A stretch of DNA of 64,000 nucleotides from Dryas octopetala (taxonomy: Eukaryota; Streptophyta; Magnoliopsida; Rosales; Rosaceae), in contig OY992833.1 in assembly GCA_963921425.1 (NCBI GenBank), forward strand, positions 10,023,738-10,087,737, in the 5' to 3' direction. Of this stretch, positions 45,848-57,579 are shown one piece after another. A model generated the notes under the pieces. That model saw nothing but the letters and a program-made list of their open reading frames with translations, was not told where the DNA came from and made no database searches. Made by a program: the position numbers and the translations under genes. Each line of letters opens with the position of its first letter. Positions within the stretch are counted from its first letter, which is position 1.

Positions 45848-47057
45848 TAGGGCCGGTCCGAGGATTTAGGTGGCCCTGGGCGAGAAAAAAATTTGAGGCC
45901 CTTTGCCTATTCAATAACTAAAATTAATTGACCAAAAAATCAACAAGCAATTTCTAACTTGATACCCATCAATTTAGTAAGAGAAATTTAAAAAATAGAA
46001 CTGAATTGAATTAATTGAAAATCTTTAAGTACACAAAAGCTGGAGTTAGTTTTAAAGATAACTAATACATGTAGCAAGATTTAGGCTGCAAGTAACAAGC
46101 TTCTTGGCAATCTATATTCCAAATTCTCTGCTAACAAACTTTTGTTATCAAATTAGAGAGCTTCAATTCCTTACTCCTCGATATTAATTAAAGGAGGCAA
46201 AGTGTAAAGCAACTAAGAGGAATAGTCAAATGAATGAATGATGCCCTGGACTGTGAGACTGAGAGTGATGAAGAGGAATGAATAGTCAACAAGGAATAGT
46301 TAGAGAAGAAAAAAGATTAGAGGAATAGTCAATAGATGAAGGAGGCCTACACTAAAAGTAGGAATAGTCAAAAAAATTTTGTTTTTTTTTTAAGGGAAAA
46401 TTTTACAAATAGGATACATACTTTGATGACTGTTTCATTTCAGGACATTAATTTTGATTCGTGTTAATGAAGGACACATACTTTTATTTTGTGTTAATTA
46501 AGGACCCTGTTTTATCTCAACTTTGGTTCGACATTAGACCCATCAAAACTCTACCAAATTTAGTAAACTTATACTTGGTTTCAAGCTATGCATCTCCTCT
46601 TTACAACCATATAAAGATCACTTAAATTGAACATCTACAACTCCAGATAATTGGCCCAAAAGTAGGGTACCCGAAACTGTCCAATCGGACCTCTGGAAAA
46701 AAATTTGGAAAATCAAACAATTTCGGGTACCCTACTTTAGGGCCGATTATCTGGAGTTGTAGAGATCCGATTTGGGTCATCTTTATATGGTTGTAAAGAG
46801 GAGATGCATATCTTTAAACCCAGTATAATTTTTCTAAATTTGGTGGAGTTTTGATAGGTCCAACGTTGGGCCAAAGTTGAGATAAAAACTGAAAAAAACA
46901 TGGTCCTTAATAAACACAAAATGAAAGTATGTGTCCTTCATTAACAGAAAGCAAAATTAATGTCCTGAAATGAAACAAACATCAAAGTATGTGTCCTGCT
47001 TGTAATTTTTTCCCTTTTTTTAATTAAAAAGCCCAACTTAGAAGTTGAAGGCCCTTT
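45848..47057 (+). mobile_element. hAT-like element fragment, copy 2, split
   Basis: It starts TAGGGCCGGTCC and parallels 3445-4050. It is interrupted at 46394-47014 by a Mutator-like foldback element and resumes with AATTAAAAAGCCCAACTT. It ends at AAGGCCC, about 20 bp earlier than copy 1. Confidence 0.5.
46394..47014. mobile_element. Mutator-like foldback (MULE-MITE), 621 bp
   Basis: The left end GGGAAAATTTTACAAATAGG is the inverted partner of the right end (GGGAAAAAATTACAAGCAGG on the other strand). Arms of about 285 bp each (46394-46677 and 46721-47014) pair almost throughout, with about 43 bp between them. It is flanked by a 9 bp duplication TTTTTTTAA (46385-46393 and 47015-47023). The other hAT-like copy (4013-4023) shows the unoccupied target. 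No coding capacity. Confidence 0.85.
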
Positions 47058-47062
47058 TTTTA

Positions 47063-48516
47063 ATATTTGTATTTGTTTTTAACAGACAACCATGCTACTT
47101 TTCAATTTGATGTTATGACAAGTAAAATCTCTGGGGTACAAGTAACATCTCCACGCATTTGCTTTATATTAACATTAATCTAAAAGAATGTTTTATTCCA
47201 CAAGTAAAATTAATTCCATTACAAAATAATCACTCGTACAATGAATACATATCAACCTCCTTTCCCAAGTTCCACTAGTTTTCTGCTATCAGGCCTGCAG
47301 ATACCCTCCCGGGCCTTCTCCTCCAGGTAGGAAATTACAGTTTTGGCCATATCAGTCGGGCAGGCACAGTCCCTCCCTTTCTGCTGCAATACTATTTGCA
47401 AAATTAGTAAGTCGGAGTCTAATTTTAGACATTAACATCAGAAAAGGAAAGCTAATTAAGAAATCAAAAAGCATTTCAAAACAAGGAATATAAGGACATG
47501 AATAACAAAGGGAAAACTCAAGGCTAATAGAATTTGATTTGATTAGTAATGTTGCACTAGTCTAGAATAGATTTTAATAAGGAGCCAAGCATTTTCTTCT
47601 AATAAAGTCTAGTGAAAGGGTGCCACCAAAATAGTGAAGGGAATAGGAGATCACATATTCAGGCTACAACATCTTTATCCTTTCAAAACTTGGAAGAAAA
47701 AAAAAAGAAGGCTACAAAGACATGAAAAAGAAAGGACTTCTACAGTAATTCTTTATTTTATCATATATATTGTCAAGTTCATCAATTGCAAGAAGACCTT
47801 AGCCCATGCAAATCTTACTGAACGCTTGATATATCATGGTAACAAAATCCCTCTACTTTGTATGTATGCCATGTTCATATCTTTCAGCTATTATCATAAA
47901 TAAAAAACAAAAATAAAGCAGATTAACCAAAACCATACTGATCAGCGTTAATAACTTGTTTGTATATCACATATTCATACTGGACATGTCTACAAAAATT
48001 TCACAAATAAATATGACTATCAAGTTCCCAGTTACACAATAAAACTCAAAAACCAATCAGACAAATATATATAATCTTTTGTCTTCCAGCCTTACACGAA
48101 AAAGGGTACCCAAGGTATCTTTATGCACAATCTGATGAAGAAAAGTGTTGTATGGTGGAATAAACACATTCGCATAAATGAAGCTACAAGAGATCGACTG
48201 TGGTAAGAAAACATATATATAATCAGAAATCAACAGTAACAATTTCAGTAAGTAAATACATATATATTATTGAGGAAGAAAAAGTGGACAAATTACATGG
48301 AAAAATAGCACATCCAAATGAAAGAACCATAGGGAACAGCTTCGATGCATCAAATAAGTTAAAAGCATGGCGTACACGACAAATTCAAATTTTGGCATTC
48401 TAGAGCTACAGCCTAAGATTCTGTGTCAGCTTTAACTCTTCAATCAAGAGCCACTGCTAATTCTTTCGAATGAATTGCAAAAATTTTATGCAAAAAAAAA
48501 AATTACATGTGTTCCA
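47063..48516 (+). repeat. Intergenic module, right locus copy 2 (mL46 3' flank)
   Basis: This is the version next to the intact mL46 gene, so it is probably the ancestral arrangement. The mL46 3' UTR would lie near its right end (about 48410-48516). AT-rich. Confidence 0.55.
47252..47383 (-). pseudogene. Terminal-exon-like frame, unidentified
   Basis: After an ATTGCAG acceptor the minus strand reads QKGRDCACPTDMAKTVISYL, then EEKAREGICRPDSRKLVELG, and a TGA at 47252-47254. Diverged copies are at 6530-6662 and about 44630-44735. It looks like a real last exon, but I cannot match it to a family and no upstream exon was found. Confidence 0.4.
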
Positions 48517-51170
48517 TCAGCTTATGATCATCTTGTTGAGAAATTCAGCTTTCTCAGGTAAATACTCCATCACTTCATCCTTGGTCACCCAAACAAAATC
48601 CTCACACTTCCCAATTTTCAATTTGTTGGTTGCAATCACTTGAGACTTGAAAAAGAATTGCTGACAAAAGGGGGAAAATGAAAATAAATTAAATTAAATT
48701 ACATTTAAAAAAAAAAAAAAAAGAGGAACCAGTCCTTAATATTTTGTATTTGATAATAGGAATCATAGGCAGCAAGAAATAGACATTTAATAGTTATAGG
48801 CTGAAGCCAGTATAAGACGAAAAATAGATTTCCAAAAGCATACCTTAAAAGATGGAGAGTCTGGCACATTGTGTGTTGACTGTATAGCCGTATGGGCCAT
48901 AGGAGCATTTCCAACAAAATATGTGTGGGACAGATCTCCTAGGACAGATTTTAATGCAGATTCTGCACACTGAAAATACATGGGATTATATTGAAGAATA
49001 AGAAGAAGAAATAGAAATATATGGCATCATATACCAGCCATTACCTTCCGCAATGTCTCCTCAGACTCATAAACTTTTTCCGGAAAATGCCACACCGGTT
49101 TCCCACTAGGAGATCCAGACGTGTTACCATAGAGAAGAAGATAAAGTCTTCTGTCAAGTGCTCTCTGCAATGACCTAATGAACAAGAAGATTGTAGGAAG
49201 GGTTATATAAAGAATATGAGGATCCCACAAATTTATAAGCAATAAGAATTTTCAGGTATTCTTTACTTCAAACAAAACAGAAGTAGAAGATGAAGACGAA
49301 GAAAGAGAATAAGAAGTGTGCATCATCAAAATTATATTCCATACTTTCTATCATTCTTTTTGTCAGCTTCAGTGATCCGTGGAGCCGGTACATAATCAAT
49401 TTGGTAGTCGCCTTTTCCCCTGTTCACCAAAAGTCAGTGTCATACTAGAGTGGTAACTTCAATTTCAATTGTCTTCTGGTAGTCATGTCTGAGTAAGGTT
49501 TACACAATAAACCAAACAATTGAATATGAACTTTATCAATTAGCTTTGATAGAATAAGTTAGGTGCATTTGTAATTTCAGTGCTGCCTAAAAAATTAGAA
49601 AATAATGAATGAGTTAAAGGGTGCTTTCATAATGGTGGTTTGGGTGACTCATCAATGCGAATCAGAAAAGAAATTGGCCATTCTTTATCACACATTAATT
49701 TATTCCTATTATTCCCATAGTGATACACCTCTCTGAATATGCACTAATGTCATCTTTACTCATACTAACATCAATGTCATTCCATTTTGCAAGTCTAAAA
49801 CACATAAAATAGTTAGCAGTTAGTCCACATGAAGCTTGCATCGCTTTCCTTGATAGAAAAAAAAAAAAAAAAAAAAAAAAAGTAATTTGATTAAATATTG
49901 TAAATATATTATTGCAAAATATGAACATGCAAACAAAAAAAATAAAATTTTCTAAACATTGTTGCTAACCACGACAAACAGACCACATTTAAAAACTGCA
50001 TATCAACATTTAAAAGAAATTTCAACTATTAACAACTTGCACAAGGACTGGGAGCCATTGAATTGATAAATAGTTTGACCTAATACCAGACACAGTATGT
50101 TCCAATACACATCCTGGACAATCAAAAACATCCAACCAACGCACAAAGCTGAACTTAAAATATTTACATAAATTGGCAATATTCTCAAGAAAAAATTTTA
50201 GAGGTGAATGCACTTAGAAGTTCTAGTGTTTAGGATCCAGGGTTTATAACAGAAGTGAACAGCCAAGATGTGCCTGCTACAACAGAAGTCAAAAGAAGCA
50301 CCATCATTTATATTTGATGTAGTTATGATTAAGTCTATAACAACATAAACAACTGAAGTAGATAAAGTTTATAAAACAACCTTACCTAGCATTAGACTTG
50401 TCTAACAATTCATCTGGATATATGCGCCGATATTGCTGTCGCCACCGAAACCTGAAATCCCAAACGGAAAAAACAAAAATCTTGTATGAGCTACTCAACG
50501 CAGAATGTTACATAACTAACACAAGTTAAAACCAAAATTTTACGAACTTAGGTTCTCTAGTCAGTGACTATCACCATAGCACATTCATCCAACCAAAACA
50601 AAAAAAGATGGCAGTCATCAATCACTTGCTCAGGACCTGCAATTCATGGCTACAAAAAGTAGAAAACACTCAAACAGAGGAATTGAAAATAACTAATTCG
50701 CGGGTCATCCATAACCGTGTCCTATCCTATCTTTTGGAAATGCAAAACTGAGCTCAGTCCAGCTCACATCAGCTAGACCATATCGTTTTTTCACTAAATA
50801 AACTAATAAAAGTTTTCAGTTTTTTTCTTTCATTTCTTTTCCCAAACTTTCTTGCAACCAAGCATTACCCTTTTTATCTAGTTTTGCAGAGAACTACAAA
50901 TTTATCAAATTGCGTCTAACTGTCTAAGTTCATTTCTCGCATTTTCTGAGCAACCAAACACCAAAAAAAAAAAACATTAAAGACAGAGATTAAAGAGAGA
51001 ACTTACGAGAATTCCTGAAATGCATAAACGACGGGGTCGATTTTGGGAATAACAACAGGCAACCTCTCGAAGAGTACGGAAGCGATGATCTTCCCGGTAG
51101 AGGAGGAGCTCGTGCAAAACCCTCGATTTTTCATGAGAGGCCCCCCCAACCTCGTAACCGTTCTCTGCAT
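48517..51170 (-). CDS. MRPL46: Mitochondrial large ribosomal subunit protein mL46
   Basis: Six exons on the minus strand, all introns GT-AG: 51170-51007, 50451-50386, 49419-49345, 49174-49045, 48969-48844, 48660-48517. The joined coding length is 705 nt, or 234 aa plus stop, with phases that agree at every junction. The N-terminus (MQRTVTRLGG...GFCTSSSSTG) is basic and Ser-rich, like a mitochondrial transit peptide. Then come FQEFSFRWRQQYRRIYPDEL, DYQIDYVPAPRITEADKK, LYLLLYGNTSG, THNVPDSPSFK and CEDFVWVTKDEVMEYLPE. This matches the plant mL46 family (Nudix-like fold; Arabidopsis At1g14620, called DECOY), which is part of the mitochondrial ribosome and not a known active hydrolase. The length is normal for the family. 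Two broken copies lie at 5187-5440 and 7180-8013. Confidence 0.93.
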
Positions 51171-51237
51171 TCTAGATCTACTACACCCACCACCACAAGA
51201 ATCTAGTGGAATTCGATCTTAAGCAAAAGCCCTTGTT

Positions 51238-51246
51238 AAACCCTAA
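51238..51246 (-). promoter_or_regulatory. Telo-box in the mL46 promoter
   Basis: AAACCCTAA lies about 70 bp upstream of the mL46 start codon. Telo-boxes near the transcription start are typical of plant genes for ribosomal and other translation proteins. Confidence 0.55.
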
Positions 51247-51439
51247 ATCACACTCAGAGTGTGCGTACGTGAAAAAGGGCTTATTGCTGGAGACCACCGG
51301 GTCCCCAAGTCCGAACGGGTAAAATACACCCAATTAGAGGGTGTTTACCTCTTTCCTTACATTACATGATTGTTTAGGAGTGAATTTTGGAAAAAGAAAT
51401 TCAAGAGATCGGTGATTATTATGTTTTTTTTTTTTTTAA

Positions 51440-52950
51440 TTAAATTATGAGAATAGGATTTTTAAGTGATTTGACTATTTTGAGGTGATAGAAAATTAGT
51501 ATTTAGTAAGATGAGTCTGTATCATTTTTTGAAGAATTATTTGGAGTCCTGAGTTATTTTTGATGAATTTTCAAGTTTGGAAAAATTAAAAAAATAGAAA
51601 AAAAGGGAAAAGAAAAGAAATTGATGACTGAGCCAACAACACGACACATAATGCATTGCCGTTCACCCAGACACGTTGATGAGGCACTGAGTCCGTATCA
51701 TTTTTCGAAAAATTATTTGGAGTTCCGAACTATTTTTGATGAATTTTCAAGTTTGGAAAAATTAGAAAAATAAAAAATAAAAAAAAATAAAAAGGGAAAA
51801 GAAAAGAAAAGAAATTGTTGACTGAGCCGATAGCACAACACATGATGCACTGCCGTTCACCCAGACACGTTGATGAGGCACTGAGTAAGCAAGCTCACGG
51901 TAGCTGCGTGAGTTGCGCCACACTAGATCTACCTCCCACGATCTAATCACAACTGTTTTGCCTCATTAAAGCAAACACATCTCAGCCATTGATTTTGTGT
52001 AAAATCGGTCACCGGTCAAATCGGGTCAACCTTGACCCGCGTGTTTTCTATCCTGGTTGGCCCGCCCATTTCGTCTCACAAACTGGGTGACCGCCAGGTA
52101 TTTCTTGACCCAGCTCGGTTTTTCCCTCTTATTAGTTTGTTTTTAGGTGTTTTTGTCCCACAATGAAAACTTACAACTTCTTTCTACCCTATAAATAAAG
52201 ATCATTGTATTTCATTTTCATTTGCACCACTAAGTGAAGTTTGAGATACTCACTTTTTAGTTTCTTTGGGAGTCACTCAAGAATAAACATACCAAAAGGG
52301 AATAGAATTCTCATAATTCAAAAAATTTTCTTTTGGAGAGCAAGCCAAAAAATGAGGAGTCCAAAAAGTTGGAATCTAGTTAAGGAGGTCTACAACCAAA
52401 TAAGTGTTCTAACTTTTCTTTCTTATTTATTTTTAAGTTTTTAATTTTAGTATTCTATGTTTAGTTAAGCAAATAGGATTTATTTATTAATTAAGCAGGC
52501 TTATTTTTATTTTTAGAGATATAATTTCTTAATTAAAGGTCATTACATGCTAAATTTAGCAAGTTTTTATTATAAAGATTATGTCGGTTTAGTCTAAATT
52601 AATTTGTGAAATTGTTTTGAGTTAAAACAATTAGTCAAGTTAGAAATCATTACAGTTTCAAGTATAAATAGATGGGCTTCATCTATTATTTTGCACATTC
52701 ATCCAAACTTGTTTTACACAACAAAAGAGAGGGAAAGTTAGGAAGCTAGAGTTCTAAAGGAGAAAGGTCTTAAGGTTATAATTTCGATTCTTATTTGAGA
52801 TTTAAAGTTGTTAAAAGTTCATTCTCTTTTTTTGAAAATGGTTTTGGGGTGTCTAAATCAAATTTCAAAATCTTATTTGAGGTTCCAATTTTCATGTTTT
52901 TGTAATCTAAATTTAAAGTTAGGTTGTTAATATGTTATTCGGACCCCTTA
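51440..52950 (+). mobile_element. Diverged LTR, plus orientation, related to the solo LTR
   Basis: Stretches here match the reverse complement of 57880-58960: AAGAATTATTTGGAGTC, the TATA region CTATAAATAAAG (52189-52200), TTCATTTGCACCAC, and the AATTAATAAATAAATCC-like part. The left end, which should read TGTAACATCC, is missing, and the right end is not clear. It is a truncated, older relative of 56383-59198 in the opposite direction. Confidence 0.65.
51513..51886 (+). repeat. Tandem duplication within the diverged LTR
   Basis: GAGTCTGTATCATTTTT (51513) and GAGTCCGTATCATTTTT (51689) start two copies of about 176-195 bp. Both end in CACGTTGATGAGGCACTGA. The second copy has extra A-rich sequence. 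Confidence 0.8.
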
Positions 52951-55173
52951 AGTTCATTTTATAGCTTTAAATTTGAAAATAATTGGAGGAAAAATATTTT
53001 CCTAAAATTTGGAAAATTTTTGGCTGATTTGGACCTTCATCTATGGCTAACGATTTCTCTCAAACCAGAGCTCCATTTTTTTAAATCAATATATGGTTAG
53101 AAAGATGGCTGTATATGCTTTACAACGAGTATTATTTGTCAAATTTCGTTGATTTTTTATGGGTCAAAATATGGCGTGAATCTGGGTTCTGAAACTGCAG
53201 AAATTCTGCAAAAGATGATGAACAGTAATAATGTTCATGCCCACATGCACCACCAGAGAGTGGCGGTGCGTGGGGCTGTTTCCAGCCAGTTCTTTGTCCT
53301 ATTATCACTCCGTTTTTCGTTTTGAATCCAATGTAATTAATTTTGAGACCATCGGAGACCCATAACTATGTATGTGAATTACACTCTCTTTTTTTGGAAA
53401 GTAAAAATAAATAGAATATAATCTAAATGGTATTTTTGTATATTTTTATACACTTGTATGTTCAGGTTAGACTTAGAAGTATTGCTAGAAGCTCGGTAAT
53501 AGTATTTAAGCACTAGCTAGCTTGGAATCAAGGTAGGGAATACTTGAGGAACTTCTACAATTGAAATTTTGACTTTATTAAACTCTATGATATTTGTGTG
53601 ACATTATGTCAGTTATATGTTGAATGTTCTATCTCATTTTATTTGACATATTTGAATTTATTTTTAATTAAATTTTATTATATTTATGTTTGCATTTGGG
53701 CATAAAGTAAATATGAAAGTTGTTGGGAAAAGAAAAGTATGAAATTATTGGAAGTTTTTGTGTAGTTGAGTCCGAACTCTCGGTAGGTACCAGATATCAG
53801 GTCAGCTTAGTTTGCGCAAGATTTTTATCGGGTAATTCAGGACTGGCGACAGAGAGAATGACAAGACCTATAGCAAAAAAAGAGAATTTAGGTTGATGGT
53901 ATTTTGAGTGTTAGTCTATATATTGAAGCACTAGGGACCACAATGGTAAAAGGCACAGTATGAGACGTGCAGTGTGTTTGTTTAAATATATAGGTTAATG
54001 AGAATAGAAATAGTGGAGTTGACATTGCATCAAACATTATTTATATTTAGGGATAATTATAGCAAAATGACATGACTTTTACACTTATTTGCATATCAGG
54101 ATGCGACATTCAATTTGTTCCAAGTAAGAACTTCACTTTCACTTACGTTTCAATTAAGGGCTTTCTGTCAACTCTGTTATAACATCCGTTAAAAATTGAT
54201 TATGTGTCAAGCACATGAACAATTTTTAGGGGTAATTTCGTCATTTTAGCAATAAAATATATTAAAATAAATAAAAATAATAAACTTTAAATTAAAATAA
54301 GATTTTATTTTATAAAACTATATTAAAATAAATTAAAATAAAATTTAGAAGAAAAAAAAACTTTAAATTAAATAAAAATAAAACTGATTAATTAATTAAC
54401 TAAACTAAACTAATTAATTAATATAATATGGTAATATCTGTTGCCGGCGGCTGGAGGATCTTGCAGTCTTATGTGGTGGTGGTGGTGGTGTTGATCATCT
54501 CGGTATTGTAGATTTGGGTCTGTTGTGACTGCAAAGCAGGGGCAGTACGGACATTCCCACAACCTGCTACAAATAGAAATGGAATATCAAAGCAACAGGG
54601 TGATGCTCAAGGAAGGTAAGAAAAGCAAAGAGGCGTTGTTGCATAACTACTTCAATCAGCAGCTTCAAACTTCAACAGAACCTAGAAAGGATTTAAAGAG
54701 AGTAAACGAACAGTGCCCAGTTGCCCATATCCTCTCCACAATTAGCAAGCCATCGAGTAAATTTATTTGATTTTTTCTTTTCGTTTCTTGAGAAATTTTT
54801 TCTATAATTAACCCTTATATTTATCATGTCATATTTCTTGTCACTTAGTTTAGTTTAGTCAATTGTTCATGAGAAGGGTTTCTTTACTAAGCTAAGGTTG
54901 CTCACCCCTTATATAGATTTTGCAGATACTGAAATGGAGTCTTGAAATTTCTGAAGCATGAGGATAAAATGTATAAATGTATAAAGCTGTGTTGTGTGGC
55001 TAGTTTTTGTAAAATATAGTTTGATGTAATTTATTTACAATAAAATAAATATAAGTGTTTGCCTATTTTTCGGAATTTTATTTAATTTCAAGTGTATCTT
55101 GATTTTAGAAATCATATTTCTTGAATTAAGATACGATTCACACATTAACTTAATAGAATTAAATTAGTATGAG
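52951..55173. other. AT-rich intergenic sequence
   Basis: Mostly AT-rich with no clear gene. 54050-54250 resembles the end of a MITE (TTTACACTTATTTGCATATC and onward), but no partner end was found. A (GGT)n run is at about 54474-54491. 54525-54770 is listed separately. Confidence 0.4.
54525..54770 (+). other. Unidentified exon-like open frame
   Basis: It opens within a TGTTGTGACTGCAAAGCAG context and codes for a hydrophilic, basic stretch (QYGHSHNLLQIEMEYQSNRV, then EALLHNYFNQQLQTSTEPRK). It could be a transposon-derived or displaced exon. No family was recognised and there is no clear promoter or introns. Confidence 0.25.
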
Positions 55174-56377
55174 TTGAGGAGTGACAGCAAGACTAGGGTT
55201 TATCCCTGGTTTCTTGTCGCACACTCACCTTGCCACACACCCCTAATTACTTGGCTCCCAAGCAAGCTCCAACCAATCAAAATGCACCTCTCCACCTCCT
55301 CAACACCTATAAACCCCCCACGCACTCTCTTTCTCATCGTCATCAGTTTTAGAGGGAATTCAGAATTTAGAGAGAGAGTGGTGCGTGAAAGAGAGAGAGA
55401 GGTAGTCAAGAAGGAGAGAGAAAGAAAAGGAAGAGCCTTGGTGAGCTTCCAAGCCACCACCGCCGGTCTGCACCGTAGCTACCACCTTGCCTTTGGCCCT
55501 CCTTGCCTTGTTGATCCCCTCCTTGTGCTTTCTTTTGGTTTTTCTTGTACCCCAACTCTCATTTATTTATATAAGTTTATTATTTTGTTATTTTGATCTT
55601 GTTATTTCAATTATGCTTTTCATTTTCTTGTTAGTTATGGATCTAATCCACTTTTTAATATGAAATAGCTAAGAACCCCATTGTCATGCTAGAACTAGGT
55701 TGAAACCCTAATTTAAAGTGTTCATAAACCCTAGAAGCAAATGATTGATTGATGCATATGTTAAATTCTTAAACTCTGAATTCAAGAATATGTTAGTTTG
55801 TTTAATCTCTAGGATTGGGCATCTTAGGATTTATTGCATCTAGTAATTGTTAGATCTTAGTGGGAAACAAATCGGAGAAAACTAAATCACAAGTAACAAT
55901 TGGATCTTTAGGTTCAAGAGAATAAGTTTTACAAATTACATAGATCTTAAGTTTCTATGGTTTGTATGTTTACCATTCATAAAACATAACGATTCTATAC
56001 ATGGGTAACAGCTCTGGGATGATGTTGACCATAACCGAAAGAGAACATGTACAGTTAACTTCTTAGGGAAACCGATCGGAAATCTAAGAATGTAAAAGGA
56101 ACATAATTTGTTAATAGCAGTTGCCACTAGTACGTAACTAACCAAACCTAGATGGTAGACAAATTTTAACATATTAGGGGAACACTGAGAATTAAGGTTG
56201 ATTCTGAATGTTACCATGACAATGGGAGATTATTTACTTTTATGTACTTAGGATTAGATAATCACTTCTCAACCCCCCTTTCTATTTATTACTTTCAATA
56301 AATGCTAGTTAAGTAGATTATTACCATTACCTACATTCATCGTGGGATCAACCTCGTACTTATACGCTATCCTTACA
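55174..56377 (+). other. LTR-leader-like region
   Basis: A CACCTATAAACCCCCCACGC TATA-like stretch (about 55303-55322), then a GA-rich leader (55365-55440), and near its right end the phrase CGTGGGATCAACCTCGTACT. That arrangement is common in the untranslated leader of plant LTR retrotransposons. The solo LTR at 56383 is inserted into it and the sequence resumes at 59204. The 140-codon frame at 55174-55596 is not convincing. Confidence 0.4.
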
Positions 56378-56682
56378 CCAAGTGTCACACCTCAAACCCT
56401 GGGTATACGACAGAGGCACCTTTCCTGTGTATTCTGAGAGATCAATGCCAAACTACCGGCGTTAATCCCCCCAAGACATTCGGGAAAGGTTGAGCTTTTT
56501 GTAATTAAATGTATCGGGTTGGATCAGAGTACTCATTACACAACAAAATCTTTAAGGAAATAACAAAATCAAAGTAAATAAGTAATCAAAATAAAGATTA
56601 ACCAACCCGCTAGGGTGGAATAGTTAAATCAACACTCCAGAAAGGGAATTACCAAAGTATAAGTAAAACTCATGTAAGTTTA

Positions 56683-57012
56683 CAAAATGAGTAAATCAAA
56701 ATAACATTGTTTCAAAATGGTTCCCAATAGGAAAGCAAGAACCACAACATTATCAAAAGACATGACAACAGAGACCTTGAGACATCCGACAAGAGAATCC
56801 AAGCTGCGCACCCCTTCAGTCAAGATCTCCTCCAAGAGGCAAATTCACAAAATGAGTAAATCAAAATAACATTGTTTCAAAATGGTTCCCAATAGGAAAG
56901 CAAGAACTACAACATTATCAAAAGACATGACAACAGAGACCTTGAGACACATGACAAAAGAATCCAAGCTGCACACCCTTTAGTCAAGATCTCCTCTAAG
57001 AGGCAAATCTGC
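56683..57012 (+). repeat. 165 bp tandem duplication in the solo LTR
   Basis: CAAAATGAGTAAATCAAAAT occurs at 56683 and 56848. The two copies are alike through AAGATCTCCTC(C/T)AAGAGGCAAAT with few differences. Confidence 0.88.
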
Positions 57013-57521
57013 ATAAGCAATAGAGTAGAAACAAGACAAACAAAGAAAGTAGGGGGTAAGCATCTCATACGATCATAACTTCCCTCAGGGGACCCTGCTA
57101 AGTTTGAAAACTTTTAAAAACATTTCCCTGTGAAATATTGATTTCTAAAATCCCAAAACATTTCCACAAAATCAATTTAACACCTCAGCTGCACCAATAT
57201 ATATTATAAACATACATAAAAACCCATAAATAACAATAACTCAAATGGTCGATACATATTAGGTACAACTATGACCAGCTATAATCAAAGATAATATCAT
57301 CCATAGCGAGAGTGCCCTGGAAAACATAAATAGGAACTCACAATTGAGAAATCGCATCACTCCCACCTGATCAATCATGGGTTCCCGTTTTACATAAGCA
57401 CACGTAGCCACGTGTTAGCCTAGCTAGACTCTCCATAATGTACATATCAATTCTTCTAGAAGGTTTAGGGATTTGAACTCAAGGTCACGTACTACGCTAC
57501 CCAAACTCTCAGACCAATCAC

Positions 57522-57537
57522 AATAATAATAATAATA

Positions 57538-57577
<40 letters not shown>
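57522..57577 (+). repeat. (AAT)n microsatellite
   Basis: About 18 AAT units with one GTA interruption. Confidence 0.95.

Positions 57578-57579
<2 letters not shown>

Noticed and set aside
49695-50213. Small minus-strand frames within the mL46 gene
   Set aside because: They fall in intron 2 of mL46 and lack splice support.
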